This document shows positions 12,225 through 20,692 of a stretch of DNA of 64,000 bases, in pieces. Below the pieces are notes generated by a model, which was not told the DNA's origin, did no database searches, and saw only the letters and a list, made by a program, of their open reading frames with translations. Origin of the DNA: Chondrus crispus (taxonomy: Eukaryota > Rhodophyta > Florideophyceae > Gigartinales > Gigartinaceae); the NCBI RefSeq assembly GCF_000350225.1, contig NW_005179118.1:62001-126000 (forward strand), given 5' to 3'. How positions within the stretch are numbered: the first letter of the stretch is position 1; every line of letters starts with the position of its first letter. The position numbers were made by a program, and so were the translations under genes.

Positions 12225-12620
12225 AGGGTCTCGGAGGATCTGGGGATGTCGTGCGGGGGATGGCGGGGGAAAGGGTCTGCCAGGAAAGGAGGGGGAAACG
12301 AGGGGGAAAAGAGAGCGGAAAGAGGGGGGAACGAGGGGGAAAACGTGGGGGGGACACGCGGTGAGAAACGCTGTGGGAAGCGAGGCGGGAAGCACAGGAG
12401 GGAAGCGCCGGTGAAGGGCGTGAAAGGTGACAAGTGAGTGGAAGTGGGTGGGGCAGGCAGCGAATGGTGGGACACGCGACGGGACACGCGTTGGGAAACG
12501 CGGTGGGAAACGCGGTGGGAAACGACGCGGGAAACGAGGAGGGAAGCGCCGGGTGAAGGAGGGTGAAAGGTGACAAGTGGGCGGAGAGTAGTTGGGGGGC
12601 AGGCAGCGAATGAATGAACA
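12225..12620. repeat. GGGAAACG-type minisatellite with a larger duplication
   Basis: Purine-rich units such as GGGAAACGCGGT and GAGGGGGAAA repeat many times. A larger block (GGAAGCGCC..GTGAAAGGTGACAAGTG..GGCAGGCAGCGAATG) occurs at about 12396-12465 and again at 12540-12612, spacing about 145 bp. The long minus frame across it (11910-13502) is Pro/Arg/Phe repeat translation (PPRFPPRFP) and is not a believable protein. A 20-bp CT/GA palindrome centred on CTCGAG lies at 11970-11989. Confidence 0.85.
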
Positions 12621-12767
12621 CGGAAGACAGTAGTTGTCATCGGCGTGATGACTGATGAGTCTCTCACGGATTACGGGGCTGACCGTCCAACGGTGGTAGC
12701 GGTGGACCGCGGTGATAACTATGCCACATAATGATACCATCCCGAACTTCTTGCTCGCTTTCTTCCC

Positions 12768-13670
12768 TTGACCCGATCTATTATGTATTATTACGCACCC
12801 TTCCACTCCCCCCCGGGGGGACAAGGGGACAAGGACGATGCGAAGCGCACGGTCACCGGCGGTATATCCCGTCTCGCCAACTACGAACTGTACGAGGAGG
12901 GCGACATTTACGAGTGTGTCGACGAGCATACGTATGCGGTAATCGCGGCACACGAGAGAAAAGAAGCCAGGGACTTCATCGACGCAGACGGGGAGGACGA
13001 TGAAGACGACGATCATACTGGCGAGTATGCCATGGAGAGAGACTTTGAGCTGGAAGATGAACTGTCCGTTGTGAAAGTGGAGCTCACGGAGGGACGTAAG
13101 CGGAAGAGGAATGTAGGTGGCGGGGCGAATAGGCCGAAGAAGAACGGACCGGCGAAGAGAGTGTCGTCTGTATTCTTCACTGCGCTTCAGACCGCCCAAC
13201 CGGCTGCACAGAGGGATCGGAGATGAGCAGGCGAACACGTTGCTGGATGTCGGCATGCTGGATGCATACTTTGACCGGCACATGACGCAGAGCCGGGCTG
13301 CAAAGCTAAGATGAATACAGCAGTACAGCGAGCTATCGGAGACATGCTCTTTGATGCCCCGGCGGAAGCGACAGAATCCATGCCGCTCTTGCCAGAGCAG
13401 CCACAGCACGACGAATACGACGCTCCGCTCCTGTCGCTGACCAACCCACAGCCGCAACCATTGCAGAAGAAGGTGGAGGAACGGAAGCCAAACCCCACGC
13501 AATCAGTGTATCAGGAGGACGCCGTGGAAACCATGCTCGCCGCTGCTGCGGCTGACGCCGTGGTTAAGCAGCACGCGGCGCAGCCTATGCTTCAGATGCA
13601 GGCGAAGTCCAAGCAGACGGTATCATTCGCGGAGCGGTCAGCGGCATGTTTTGTCGGAAAACTCCTGTGA
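12768..13670 (+). pseudogene. DNA polymerase alpha catalytic subunit, N-terminal fragment
   Basis: The frame 12768-13226 resembles the N-terminal domain of the catalytic subunit of DNA polymerase alpha (the polymerase of the primase complex). It has a short basic start, SRLANYELYEEGDIYECVDE, HTYAVIAAHERKEARDFID, then a run of Asp/Glu and a lysine/arginine stretch before AKRVSSVFFTALQ, where family members have RVSSMFL-like sequence. It stops at 13224-13226. Continuation in another frame (GDEQANTLLDVGMLDAYFD, to 13314) and then 13311-13670 (Gln/Pro/Ala-rich linker) suggests two frame changes. It ends at the copia LTR at 13652; the exonuclease and polymerase domains are absent from the window. 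A truncated remnant cut by an insertion or rearrangement. Confidence 0.6.
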
Positions 13671-14224
13671 ATTGAGTTGTCCTTCCTTTGATTTCCCTGG
13701 CACCAGGCGCACTGGAGCCTGTGCCTTTCCTTCCGGAGCTCGGGACGAGTGAAGACGAGTGATACGGCTGCTCGCACGGGAGAGCGCCGCCAAGGGATGC
13801 AAAATGCAACAATTGTTTACTGATGTTCGTCCTGCCCCCTCCTCTCTCTCCAGCTCTCGCAATTCGCTCTGTAGTTCGCTGATCATGGCATTGCGGAAAA
13901 GGGTGACTGACAGTGTCTCCATTCTACCTAAACTAACAGAAAGGCCACGACCTTTGATCTCCCAACTCGAAACATTCGGCCTGGGACTTCTGTAATGCCG
14001 TTCCTATTACAGCATACCCCAAGTGCGTCCCATTCTTTTGACATTCGGGGGGTCTTAGAGACCAAAGTCGGGTGTCCTCTTACTGCTTCAGCGGGGTACG
14101 AAATACCCATTGCTGTACTCTGACGCTTAGCCTCCCAGTTTCCAAAATTTCTACCAGAGCTGAGCAAGGTTTGCTCTTAGTCAGGCCATCCGCCGGATTT
14201 TCTTCAGTCCGGATCCAGCCGACA
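13652..14224 (-). repeat. 3' LTR of the copia element
   Basis: 573 bp, bounded by the inverted hexamer TGTCGG...CCGACA. It matches the other LTR at the same length with about 1% substitutions and no indels. The last 48 or so codons of the RNase H frame lie inside this LTR; the stop is at 14080-14082. Overlap of pol into the LTR is uncommon but the paired boundaries support it. Confidence 0.85.
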
Positions 14225-15975
14225 TCGCTGATTTCTTGTTTTGCGTAGGCGTCTCGCGCAGCTTGAATGTCTATCATCAACCTTTTTTCGGTCGTGGTGG
14301 TCGATTTCACGATCGTCTTAAAAAGGCTTTCTGAGTCTGTATGCATAGCAAGTGGCAGTTTCTGGCCAATAGCACGCTCGAGATCAATTTTCAGCAGGTA
14401 AGCGTAGTCGAATCCATCTGCAAATGCTAGTACTTCCGATCCCATGACTGATCGTGATACCCGTTTGCTCTTCACCGATGAAAAGTGCAGTATGTTACAC
14501 TTGTTTGTGGCATCACAAAGCAGAACGACAAAACCTAACTGCGATCTTAACTCGGGCGTGTTCGCAAAAGAGGAGTCGGTGAACACCTTCAGGGACAATG
14601 ACTCCATGTCTAACTTCTGCTGCCTTATCCCCCTCTTCGCAGTGGAGTGCACTCTTTTTATCACTTGGTTGAGCGTCGAAATGTCCTTCCTGCCGAATTT
14701 GCTCTCTGTAACCTGAGCTGCAAGATTTACTGCAGCAGAGATGTCCGGTCGCGTGTGGGTTAGCCACGCTAACTCCTGCCGTTTCGATCGGAACTCTGGG
14801 AATGTACTGTTTTTCGATAACAGAGCAATCTTCATTGCAAATCGTTCCTGGTGCATCATGTAGCCGTTCTCAATTTGTTTAATTTCGATCCCCGCGAACT
14901 GGAAGCTGCCAACCTCGCGATCCTTGGACTGGAAGTGTTCCCCCGTCATCTTTGATTCCTCCTCGAACCCTTCGTCCCCCGTTCCAATAGTATCGTCGAC
15001 ATACGCACCGGTCATTCCCCTGAGTTTCCCATCCACAACCTTGAAGAAAAGTGATAAATCGCCTGCTGTCTTCATCATACGTAAGTCGTTAATGAGGTGG
15101 TCTGAGAACGTAGAATGCCAATAGTCGCCGGAGTCGGAGAGCCCGTAAAGGGGCTTTAACAACTTGAGTAGCCGACCAGGTGGTAGGCGAAATTCTTTGG
15201 TCGGTTTCACGTAAACTTTGCGCATCAGCTTGCATGCGCTCTGCAAGTACGCCTGGGACACATCCTGTGACCACAAGCGAAATCCAAAAACCGCAGCGAT
15301 AGCGACCAATACACGAATAGACCCCTGTCGCAAATTAGTGCTGTTGTGCACAAGTAGGTTCTTTTCATTATCCGTGTGCCCTTGGACTACGAATCTTGCC
15401 TTGTGAACCTCATCATCTGTATTGCTGTTCTTAACAGTGAGAACAAAGCGCCCCCCTAATACATTTGCATTTTTGGGGACGTCTTCCTTCAACACAATTT
15501 CGTACACGCCGCGCTTCGCCAATCCGTCGAGTTCCATCGCCTTTGCGCGGTCAAACATTGCCGACTGTCCTCTAGGATCAACGGGATGTAGGGTCTCTGC
15601 CATGAAAATCCCAGGGGGTGGATTTGACTTGAATTGCTCCATTCCTTGAAGTAGCCTTTTGAGCTCACGATCTCCCTGCTCACGAGGCATTGGCAGGACT
15701 TGAGCCAAATTGAAGTGCTTCTCCTTGACTTCCCAATCGACGAATACCTCCTTCTCACAAATGCGGGCGACCCTGTGTGGCCCCATCCACTCCTTCTCCT
15801 TCTCTCGATAAATCAGCACGTTGTCTCCGGGCCGAATATTATATCTTGTTGCTGGAGGTAGTTTTGAGCGCAATGCTTGCTTGATCCGGTTTTCGGCAGT
15901 AATGGTAGCCATTTCCTTTTTCGCGGTGGCAAGTGCTTCCATTCTTTCGCGTTGCGCAGGGTGTCGAGCGCTCAC
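14080..15975 (-). CDS. Copia reverse transcriptase and RNase H region
   Basis: 631 codons, read towards the left. Motifs in order: a post-integrase basic stretch; the copia RT core with DEVHKARFVVQG, LWSQDVSQAYLQS, KPLYGLSDSGDYW and the catalytic AYVDDTIG; then RNase H with LKVFTDSSFANT, VMGSEVLAFADG and the copia terminal signature DVGWIRTEENPADGLTKS. It copies element RNA into DNA in the cytoplasmic particle. The frame is continuous with the integrase frame to the right, apart from in-frame stops TAA near 15986 and TGA at 16156-16158. The first residues shown (SARHPAQRERM) are internal to the original polyprotein, not a true start. Intact in itself, but not expressible as part of a full polyprotein. 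Confidence 0.93.
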   Translation of the reverse strand: MSARHPAQRERMEALATAKKEMATITAENRIKQALRSKLPPATRYNIRPGDNVLIYREKEKEWMGPHRVARICEKEVFVDWEVKEKHFNLAQVLPMPREQGDRELKRLLQGMEQFKSNPPPGIFMAETLHPVDPRGQSAMFDRAKAMELDGLAKRGVYEIVLKEDVPKNANVLGGRFVLTVKNSNTDDEVHKARFVVQGHTDNEKNLLVHNSTNLRQGSIRVLVAIAAVFGFRLWSQDVSQAYLQSACKLMRKVYVKPTKEFRLPPGRLLKLLKPLYGLSDSGDYWHSTFSDHLINDLRMMKTAGDLSLFFKVVDGKLRGMTGAYVDDTIGTGDEGFEEESKMTGEHFQSKDREVGSFQFAGIEIKQIENGYMMHQERFAMKIALLSKNSTFPEFRSKRQELAWLTHTRPDISAAVNLAAQVTESKFGRKDISTLNQVIKRVHSTAKRGIRQQKLDMESLSLKVFTDSSFANTPELRSQLGFVVLLCDATNKCNILHFSSVKSKRVSRSVMGSEVLAFADGFDYAYLLKIDLERAIGQKLPLAMHTDSESLFKTIVKSTTTTEKRLMIDIQAARDAYAKQEISDVGWIRTEENPADGLTKSKPCSALVEILETGRLSVRVQQWVFRTPLKQ

Positions 15976-17268
15976 AACTGGTTAGGCAGGATCCACACCG
16001 TAGACGAGCCGAGATGGGACATATCCGTCTGGTCCAAGGGAGTCATTCGATGCCTTGACAGCCAACCGCAATGCAATATTAGGGTCCAAGTTAGGATATT
16101 GCGAGCGAATGACTCGGAACACACGCCTGAGTGGTGCGTGGTAACGTTCCCCAATTCAGATTGAATTATGACTCTCCACCCCGGACAGTTGTAACTCAAC
16201 GCCGTGTAGAGCGGTAACATCGTCCCAAAACTTGGAAGTGAATGCAGATCCTTGATCGGCCCTGATCCGGTTCGGCATACCAACATACACTGTTACCCAA
16301 GCTTCGAGAAACGCCTCCCATACGTGTTGCGCTGACGGACTCTTTGGTAAACCCACGTTCTGGTAACCTGTGTGAGTATCGACGACGTGAAGGATCGGGT
16401 TACCTCCTACCCAAAAAAGGTCAATAGCGACTTCGTGGTTAAAGACGATTTGATCGCCGGGGACGGATACACGAAAGCGGTACGGTCGAATGCCGAAACG
16501 CTTACAGCCGGCGCATTTGTCAACAATGTCTTGTATTACCCCCGGCGTTTCCGCCGTAATGCAATCAGGAGTGCCTCGTTTCAGAAGGTTTAGGAGCTTC
16601 TGCTTCGAGGGGTGGAAGAAGTGTAAGTGTAGGCGCTCGAGTTCTGTCCTCGTGTACAGTACTTCGTGCACATTCCACTTGACGAACATGTGTCCGTGTG
16701 CTCGTACAATCGGAACTGTCCACCGGCCAACCTTACTAATTAGCAAGTTGACTGTATTGTAGGCTACGAGCATGTGTTTGTCAAGCAAATCCAACCCGAG
16801 CAGCAATGGGATATCGGCATCTACCACGTCCACAAAAAACTGCAGATAGAAACCTTCCTTGATACGCATTCTTACATCAATCATCCCAAGGCTTGCCCGG
16901 ACTCCATCCCCGAATTTATAGGAGTAGGGCGAGGGGTGAAGCCTGAATGCTTCCTTACGGGCACGGCAATATGCCTTCGCCTTTGCCAATCCACATACTG
17001 ACTTCTGAGCTCCCGTGTCCGCACACGCGCCCTCAAAGGACTTCGTGCTGTACTGTTTTACTTTATCGGGGCGAGATATGATTACCTTCAAAACCTCTTT
17101 CATTCTTCCGCCGGAGTGCCTCGGAGTTGATGTGGGAGTGATGTTACGTCGTTTGTCTACCGTGTGGGGGTTGAGGAGGTATTTGGGATTTAACTTGAGA
17201 ATAGTCCGACCGACAATCTTATCAGGCGGAAGCTTGTGTCTGGCTTCTGGGGTCTGTCGGCAATTCAA
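15976..17268 (-). pseudogene. Copia protease and integrase region, with in-frame stops
   Basis: The frame 17268-16156 (370 codons) carries an aspartic protease with active site CADTGAQKSVCG (DTG rather than DSG) and a flap/ILG-like LLLGLDLLD. A zinc-binding HHCC segment follows (ERLHLHFFHPSKQ...CAGCKRFG), then the integrase catalytic core: first Asp in VAIDLFWVGG, second in RADQGSAFTSKFW, Glu in SGVESHNS. A TGA (16156-16158) follows directly; the same frame continues with ERYHAPLRRVFRV and SRLVYGVDPA, then TAA near 15986, then the RT part. Two nonsense mutations therefore break one polyprotein. Its 5' end overlaps gag in the -1 frame for about 45 nt, consistent with frameshift expression. Confidence 0.88.
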
Positions 17269-17495
17269 ACCCCGCTGCCAAAATCCCCTTCGTCTGGATC
17301 TCCGTTCACGCTATCCTGGCCCAATTCGTCGTGAGGTAACTTTGCAAGTTCGAATCGCACTGCATTGTGGTGAATCGCGGCTGCATTGGCTGACGCATCT
17401 TCGAGTTTAGACATGAGCTCTTCCTGCGCTTTCTCCTCAGTTATGTCGCTTGTTCTATCATATTCGTCGCCGTTTATTCCATCTTCGGTCGACGT
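17265..17495 (-). pseudogene. Copia gag, C-terminal part (left of the nested insertion)
   Basis: Continues the gag frame from the right-hand part (30107-31452) once the gypsy element is removed. It is acidic and helical (STEDGINGDEYDRTSD, EEKAQEELMSKLEDA) and ends in TGA at 17263-17265 (GDFGSGV stop). Pol starts in the -1 frame. The target-site copy GACGT lies at 17491-17495. Confidence 0.85.
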
Positions 17496-18095
17496 TGTGG
17501 TACAATTGCCAAGTGGCGCTACTGCACTAGGCGGGCGCCAGAGGCCTCGCCAAGTACAGTAGTAAGATGTTAACCGATACGGTACATACGTGGCCAGCAC
17601 GTGTAGATGTGGCCACGTGGGAGTCCACGTGTAGTTAGTGGCACCAGCTAGTGCAGGTGTACACGTGGTGCGCGACCGATCGGTGGGTTAGTACAGTAGT
17701 CATTTTTAGTTACCGTAAGCTACAGTAAGCTGGCTACAGTATGTACAGCTACTGTAGTCCGTCCGGTGCCACCGCCCTACTAGGGGGTATAAGATAGGGG
17801 GGCACCGGGCTGGAGGTAAACCGAGGAAAGCACGCCTCCCCTTACTTCCTACCCTAGTCCTTTACCGTACGGTTAAGTAAGTCCCGCAGGTTTCCAGCTC
17901 GCCACCGGTCGTACTGCTCTACACCCCAGTACGACTGCGCGTGTCCAGTGCGGTGTACCTCCCTTGTCCTGTGCTTCCTACCGTTCCGGATTATTCTACC
18001 TGACGCTCCAGTGTAGCGGTCCCCCAAGCTCCCTCATTTTAGGTACAGCCTGTCCTTTTCCGTTTACGGTTTAGCGTCCCTACGGTTGTACCACA
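17496..18095 (+). repeat. 5' LTR of the gypsy element
   Basis: Begins TGTGG and ends CCACA, 600 bp. Its middle holds repeated TACAGTA words and CACGTG-type E-box-like words (17599-17665). Confidence 0.95.
17788..17796 (+). promoter_or_regulatory. Candidate TATA box in the 5' LTR
   Basis: TATAAGATA lies mid-LTR, where an RNA polymerase II promoter is expected. It sits between GGTGCC (17765-17770) and GGCACC (17801-17806), which could pair. The copy in the 3' LTR is identical. Confidence 0.5.
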
Positions 18096-18099
18096 TTTT

Positions 18100-18117
18100 T
18101 GGTACTCTTGTGGAGGG
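18100..18117 (+). other. Candidate tRNA primer-binding site
   Basis: TGGTACTCTTGTGG starts five bases after the LTR end, and TGG matches the CCA end of a tRNA primer. It is not the usual initiator-Met sequence (TGGTATCAGAGC), so the primer tRNA is unknown. Confidence 0.5.
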
Positions 18118-18230
18118 CCGCCTGGGGTTTCTGGACCCTCACCGTCGAGCTCAGGAAAGAAGACATCCGATTCGGTACGTGGACAAGTTGAAAAACACGT
18201 ATCAACCTCCGGTTCAAGCAAGAAGTCAAG

Positions 18231-19352
18231 ATGAATCCGACCGGAACCCCTGCGGAAGACTGCGGTTCGGGACGGGGCAGTACTCGCTCCGGCTCAGCCC
18301 GGGCGAGTACGCGCAGCGGACCACCCGGGTCCGTGCGCCCCCGTGTCGAAAACCCGGAGTCACTGCTACGGGTGACAGCCGGTACAGGGCAGAACCCAAC
18401 CAATACGGAGGTGACGGCCCCTGGGGCCGTCCCGGCCCTCGCTGGTCGAGCGGGTACCGAACACCGCTCCCAGTGGGCATTAAATACCCTCTGGCCGCGC
18501 ACGCAGACGTGGCTGGAGGAAGCTCTCGTTAAAGAGGTTCCTCGCCACGTCGAGGGTGCAATTAACCGAACGGTTCCGCCGCTTGTTGACGAACAAGTCC
18601 GGGCCGTCGTCACGCCCGTCATCGACGACGTCGTGGGTGCCCTCGTAGAGCGTGAGCTCCGAGAGGCACTCGACCCTGGAGATCATCTTACACCGTTGGG
18701 GCTGAGCCTCCAGACAGCTATCAACATAGCTGTCGAGGCTCGCCTCGCCAACTTCAATCCGAACGGTACTGTAGCTGAGGCACCTCAACCTCCTACAACC
18801 GCTACGGCACCTCTCAAATTAATAAGAACCGGAACGGGAGATACAAGACCGACACAGGTATATATGGCCCCTCACCCGGAGGCGGGCCCTCACCCGGAGG
18901 ACCCACCTATATACCTGCCCGAACTTCAGGGTGTTACACGGGGTCCGACAGACAAGGACCCCGCGACCTATGACCGATACGGAAGACACCCTCGCCATGA
19001 GACAGAAAATCTGACGAGGTATGGCGAGACAGAAAATCGCTCGTCTTTCCGTTACGGTCCCAAGTCCCGACGCACAAGGCGCGGGCCATTACCGGAGGAA
19101 GAGGAGGAGTACTCCGAAGAAGAACCGTACGGTGACAGAAAAGCCGTCCGGCAAGATTACCGTCCCTATAGGTCTCGGGCTGGAGCCCGTCATCGAGGAG
19201 GTGAATTTCCCTCCGACGGAAGCTCGCCTGATTCGACCAGCGACGAAGATCGGCGCCACCCGGGCAGCCGGCGAGACCGTAGCCACCGACACAAGTGGTC
19301 TGGCTCAGAGGGCTACAGTACAGACCCCGAGCCGCACGACCAGGGACGCTGA
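18231..19352 (+). CDS. Gypsy gag, N-terminal frame
   Basis: 373 codons beginning MNPTGTPAEDCGSG, directly after the leader. The first third is Ser/Gly/Arg-rich. A helical segment follows (WLEEALVKEVPRHVEGAI, IDDVVGALVERELREAL). The last third is low-complexity and charged, rich in Arg, Glu and Tyr (a run of five Glu, RRDRSHRHKW). It resembles the disordered N-terminal region seen in large plant gypsy Gag proteins, but I recognise no domain. It ends at 19352 in a different frame from the capsid frame that starts 54 bases later, so either the two are separate products or a frameshift has split one Gag. Confidence 0.65.
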   Translation: MNPTGTPAEDCGSGRGSTRSGSARASTRSGPPGSVRPRVENPESLLRVTAGTGQNPTNTEVTAPGAVPALAGRAGTEHRSQWALNTLWPRTQTWLEEALVKEVPRHVEGAINRTVPPLVDEQVRAVVTPVIDDVVGALVERELREALDPGDHLTPLGLSLQTAINIAVEARLANFNPNGTVAEAPQPPTTATAPLKLIRTGTGDTRPTQVYMAPHPEAGPHPEDPPIYLPELQGVTRGPTDKDPATYDRYGRHPRHETENLTRYGETENRSSFRYGPKSRRTRRGPLPEEEEEYSEEEPYGDRKAVRQDYRPYRSRAGARHRGGEFPSDGSSPDSTSDEDRRHPGSRRDRSHRHKWSGSEGYSTDPEPHDQGR

Positions 19353-19405
19353 CCGGGTAGAAGTCGTCGGATTACCGAACGGTCAGCCCCACCAAGAGGA
19401 TCGAT

Positions 19406-20692
19406 GTGATTAAACCGCTTAATGATTTATTCACCAAAGCGGTTAATTACAAGACCTACCGGTTGGAACGTCGCAGCGCCCGGTATAATTCCGAGATCGC
19501 GCGGCATATCAGCCGTATCCGCAAGAAGCTGGACGTGCAGATGAAATCTCACACGTTCAGTGGACAAGATCCGATAGCGGTATTGGGCTTCCTTGCCCGG
19601 TTTAAGATGGCTTGCGACCATAATGGGGTAAGCCAGGGAGCTGCCGTATGGTGCTTCCAATTCTACTTAACCGGACAGGCGCATGCTCTACTGCAGTCCC
19701 GCCTTATGGGTAATACCATGGCGGTGGACGCCGAGCAACGCGACATGCTCGAGAGTTACGAGGAGGTAGTCAATTTCCTTTTACGGACCTACGCTACCGA
19801 CGAAACTATCGCCGAGGCCTACACCGAAGTGGTTTCCTTCCGTCAGAGTTCTAACATGACGGAAGAAGCCTACAGCAATCAGCTGTGGGACAAGGCCCTC
19901 CGATGCGGTACTGTCTTCTCAGACCGTCGGCTCAAGTCGCTGTACGTCGAGGGGTTGCTCCCAGCGACGTGCGCGCAAGTGCGAAATTATCTAGCGACAC
20001 ACGCCACGGTAGACTACCAGGCGGTCGCTAGGTACGCACAAGCCATCGGGGAGACACACCGTTCGGCAAGGCGGCACTTATTGCCATCGAACGTCGCGTC
20101 CCGTGACGCTACAGGCAAGATTGCCTTTAACCGCTCGGCAAGAAAGACTCCGGTGTTATCCGTCGAGTCCTCGTCGGAGGCCGCCTATACAGGCGCCTCA
20201 CCCAACGCAGAAGGAATATTGGCGATGACGAGCCCCACAGTACACGCAAGTACCGTGAGCTCGCCGCCAACAAGTTTCCATCCTTCTCCGGTACCGTCAG
20301 TGGGAAGGGCTGTAGCCCCAACGTCCACTGTAGCCAGTTATGGCCGCCGCTACGGAAGCGGGGACCAACGCGCAAGGTGGGGACCGCCTCCGTGCCGGTT
20401 CTGTCTGGACCCCACTCACCGACAGGAAAGCTGCCCTATTGTCGCGGACGCCTTGCTGCGAGCCCAGCTCCTAGCAGCGAGGGAAGCGAACTATCAAAAG
20501 TTACGCATCCGACAGGGGCTCCGCCCTGGGTCTCCATTCAGTCGTCCACAGGGACCGGTGTGGCGAGGAAATCTCTCATCTCAAACCACGCCGGTCAACC
20601 TGGTGGACCAGGGGGTCGAAAAGGCGGAGAAGCTGGTCGCTGAGGAGGAGGAGGATCTCCAACTCACGGGGGAAGACAGGGAGGACGCGTAG
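19406..20692 (+). CDS. Gypsy Gag (capsid and nucleocapsid)
   Basis: 428 codons. A retrotransposon-type capsid domain occupies about residues 40-230 (HTFSGQDPIAVLGFLARFK, AAVWCFQFYLTGQAHALL, VEGLLPATCAQVRNYLATH). A zinc knuckle CRFCLDPTHRQESC (CX2CX4HX4C) follows near residue 330, and an acidic tail ends the protein. It packages element RNA and forms the particle. The stop TAG is at 20690-20692. Pol is open in the -1 frame from 20644, giving about a 49-nt overlap; a G run (GGGGG at about 20669) lies within it. The fragment at 1-165 of the window is a related copy. Confidence 0.93.
   Translation: MIKPLNDLFTKAVNYKTYRLERRSARYNSEIARHISRIRKKLDVQMKSHTFSGQDPIAVLGFLARFKMACDHNGVSQGAAVWCFQFYLTGQAHALLQSRLMGNTMAVDAEQRDMLESYEEVVNFLLRTYATDETIAEAYTEVVSFRQSSNMTEEAYSNQLWDKALRCGTVFSDRRLKSLYVEGLLPATCAQVRNYLATHATVDYQAVARYAQAIGETHRSARRHLLPSNVASRDATGKIAFNRSARKTPVLSVESSSEAAYTGASPNAEGILAMTSPTVHASTVSSPPTSFHPSPVPSVGRAVAPTSTVASYGRRYGSGDQRARWGPPPCRFCLDPTHRQESCPIVADALLRAQLLAAREANYQKLRIRQGLRPGSPFSRPQGPVWRGNLSSQTTPVNLVDQGVEKAEKLVAEEEEDLQLTGEDREDA

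Noticed and set aside
11910..13502. 530-codon minus-strand open frame
   Set aside because: Half of it is Pro/Arg/Phe translation of a minisatellite, and it runs antisense to the better supported polymerase-alpha frame.
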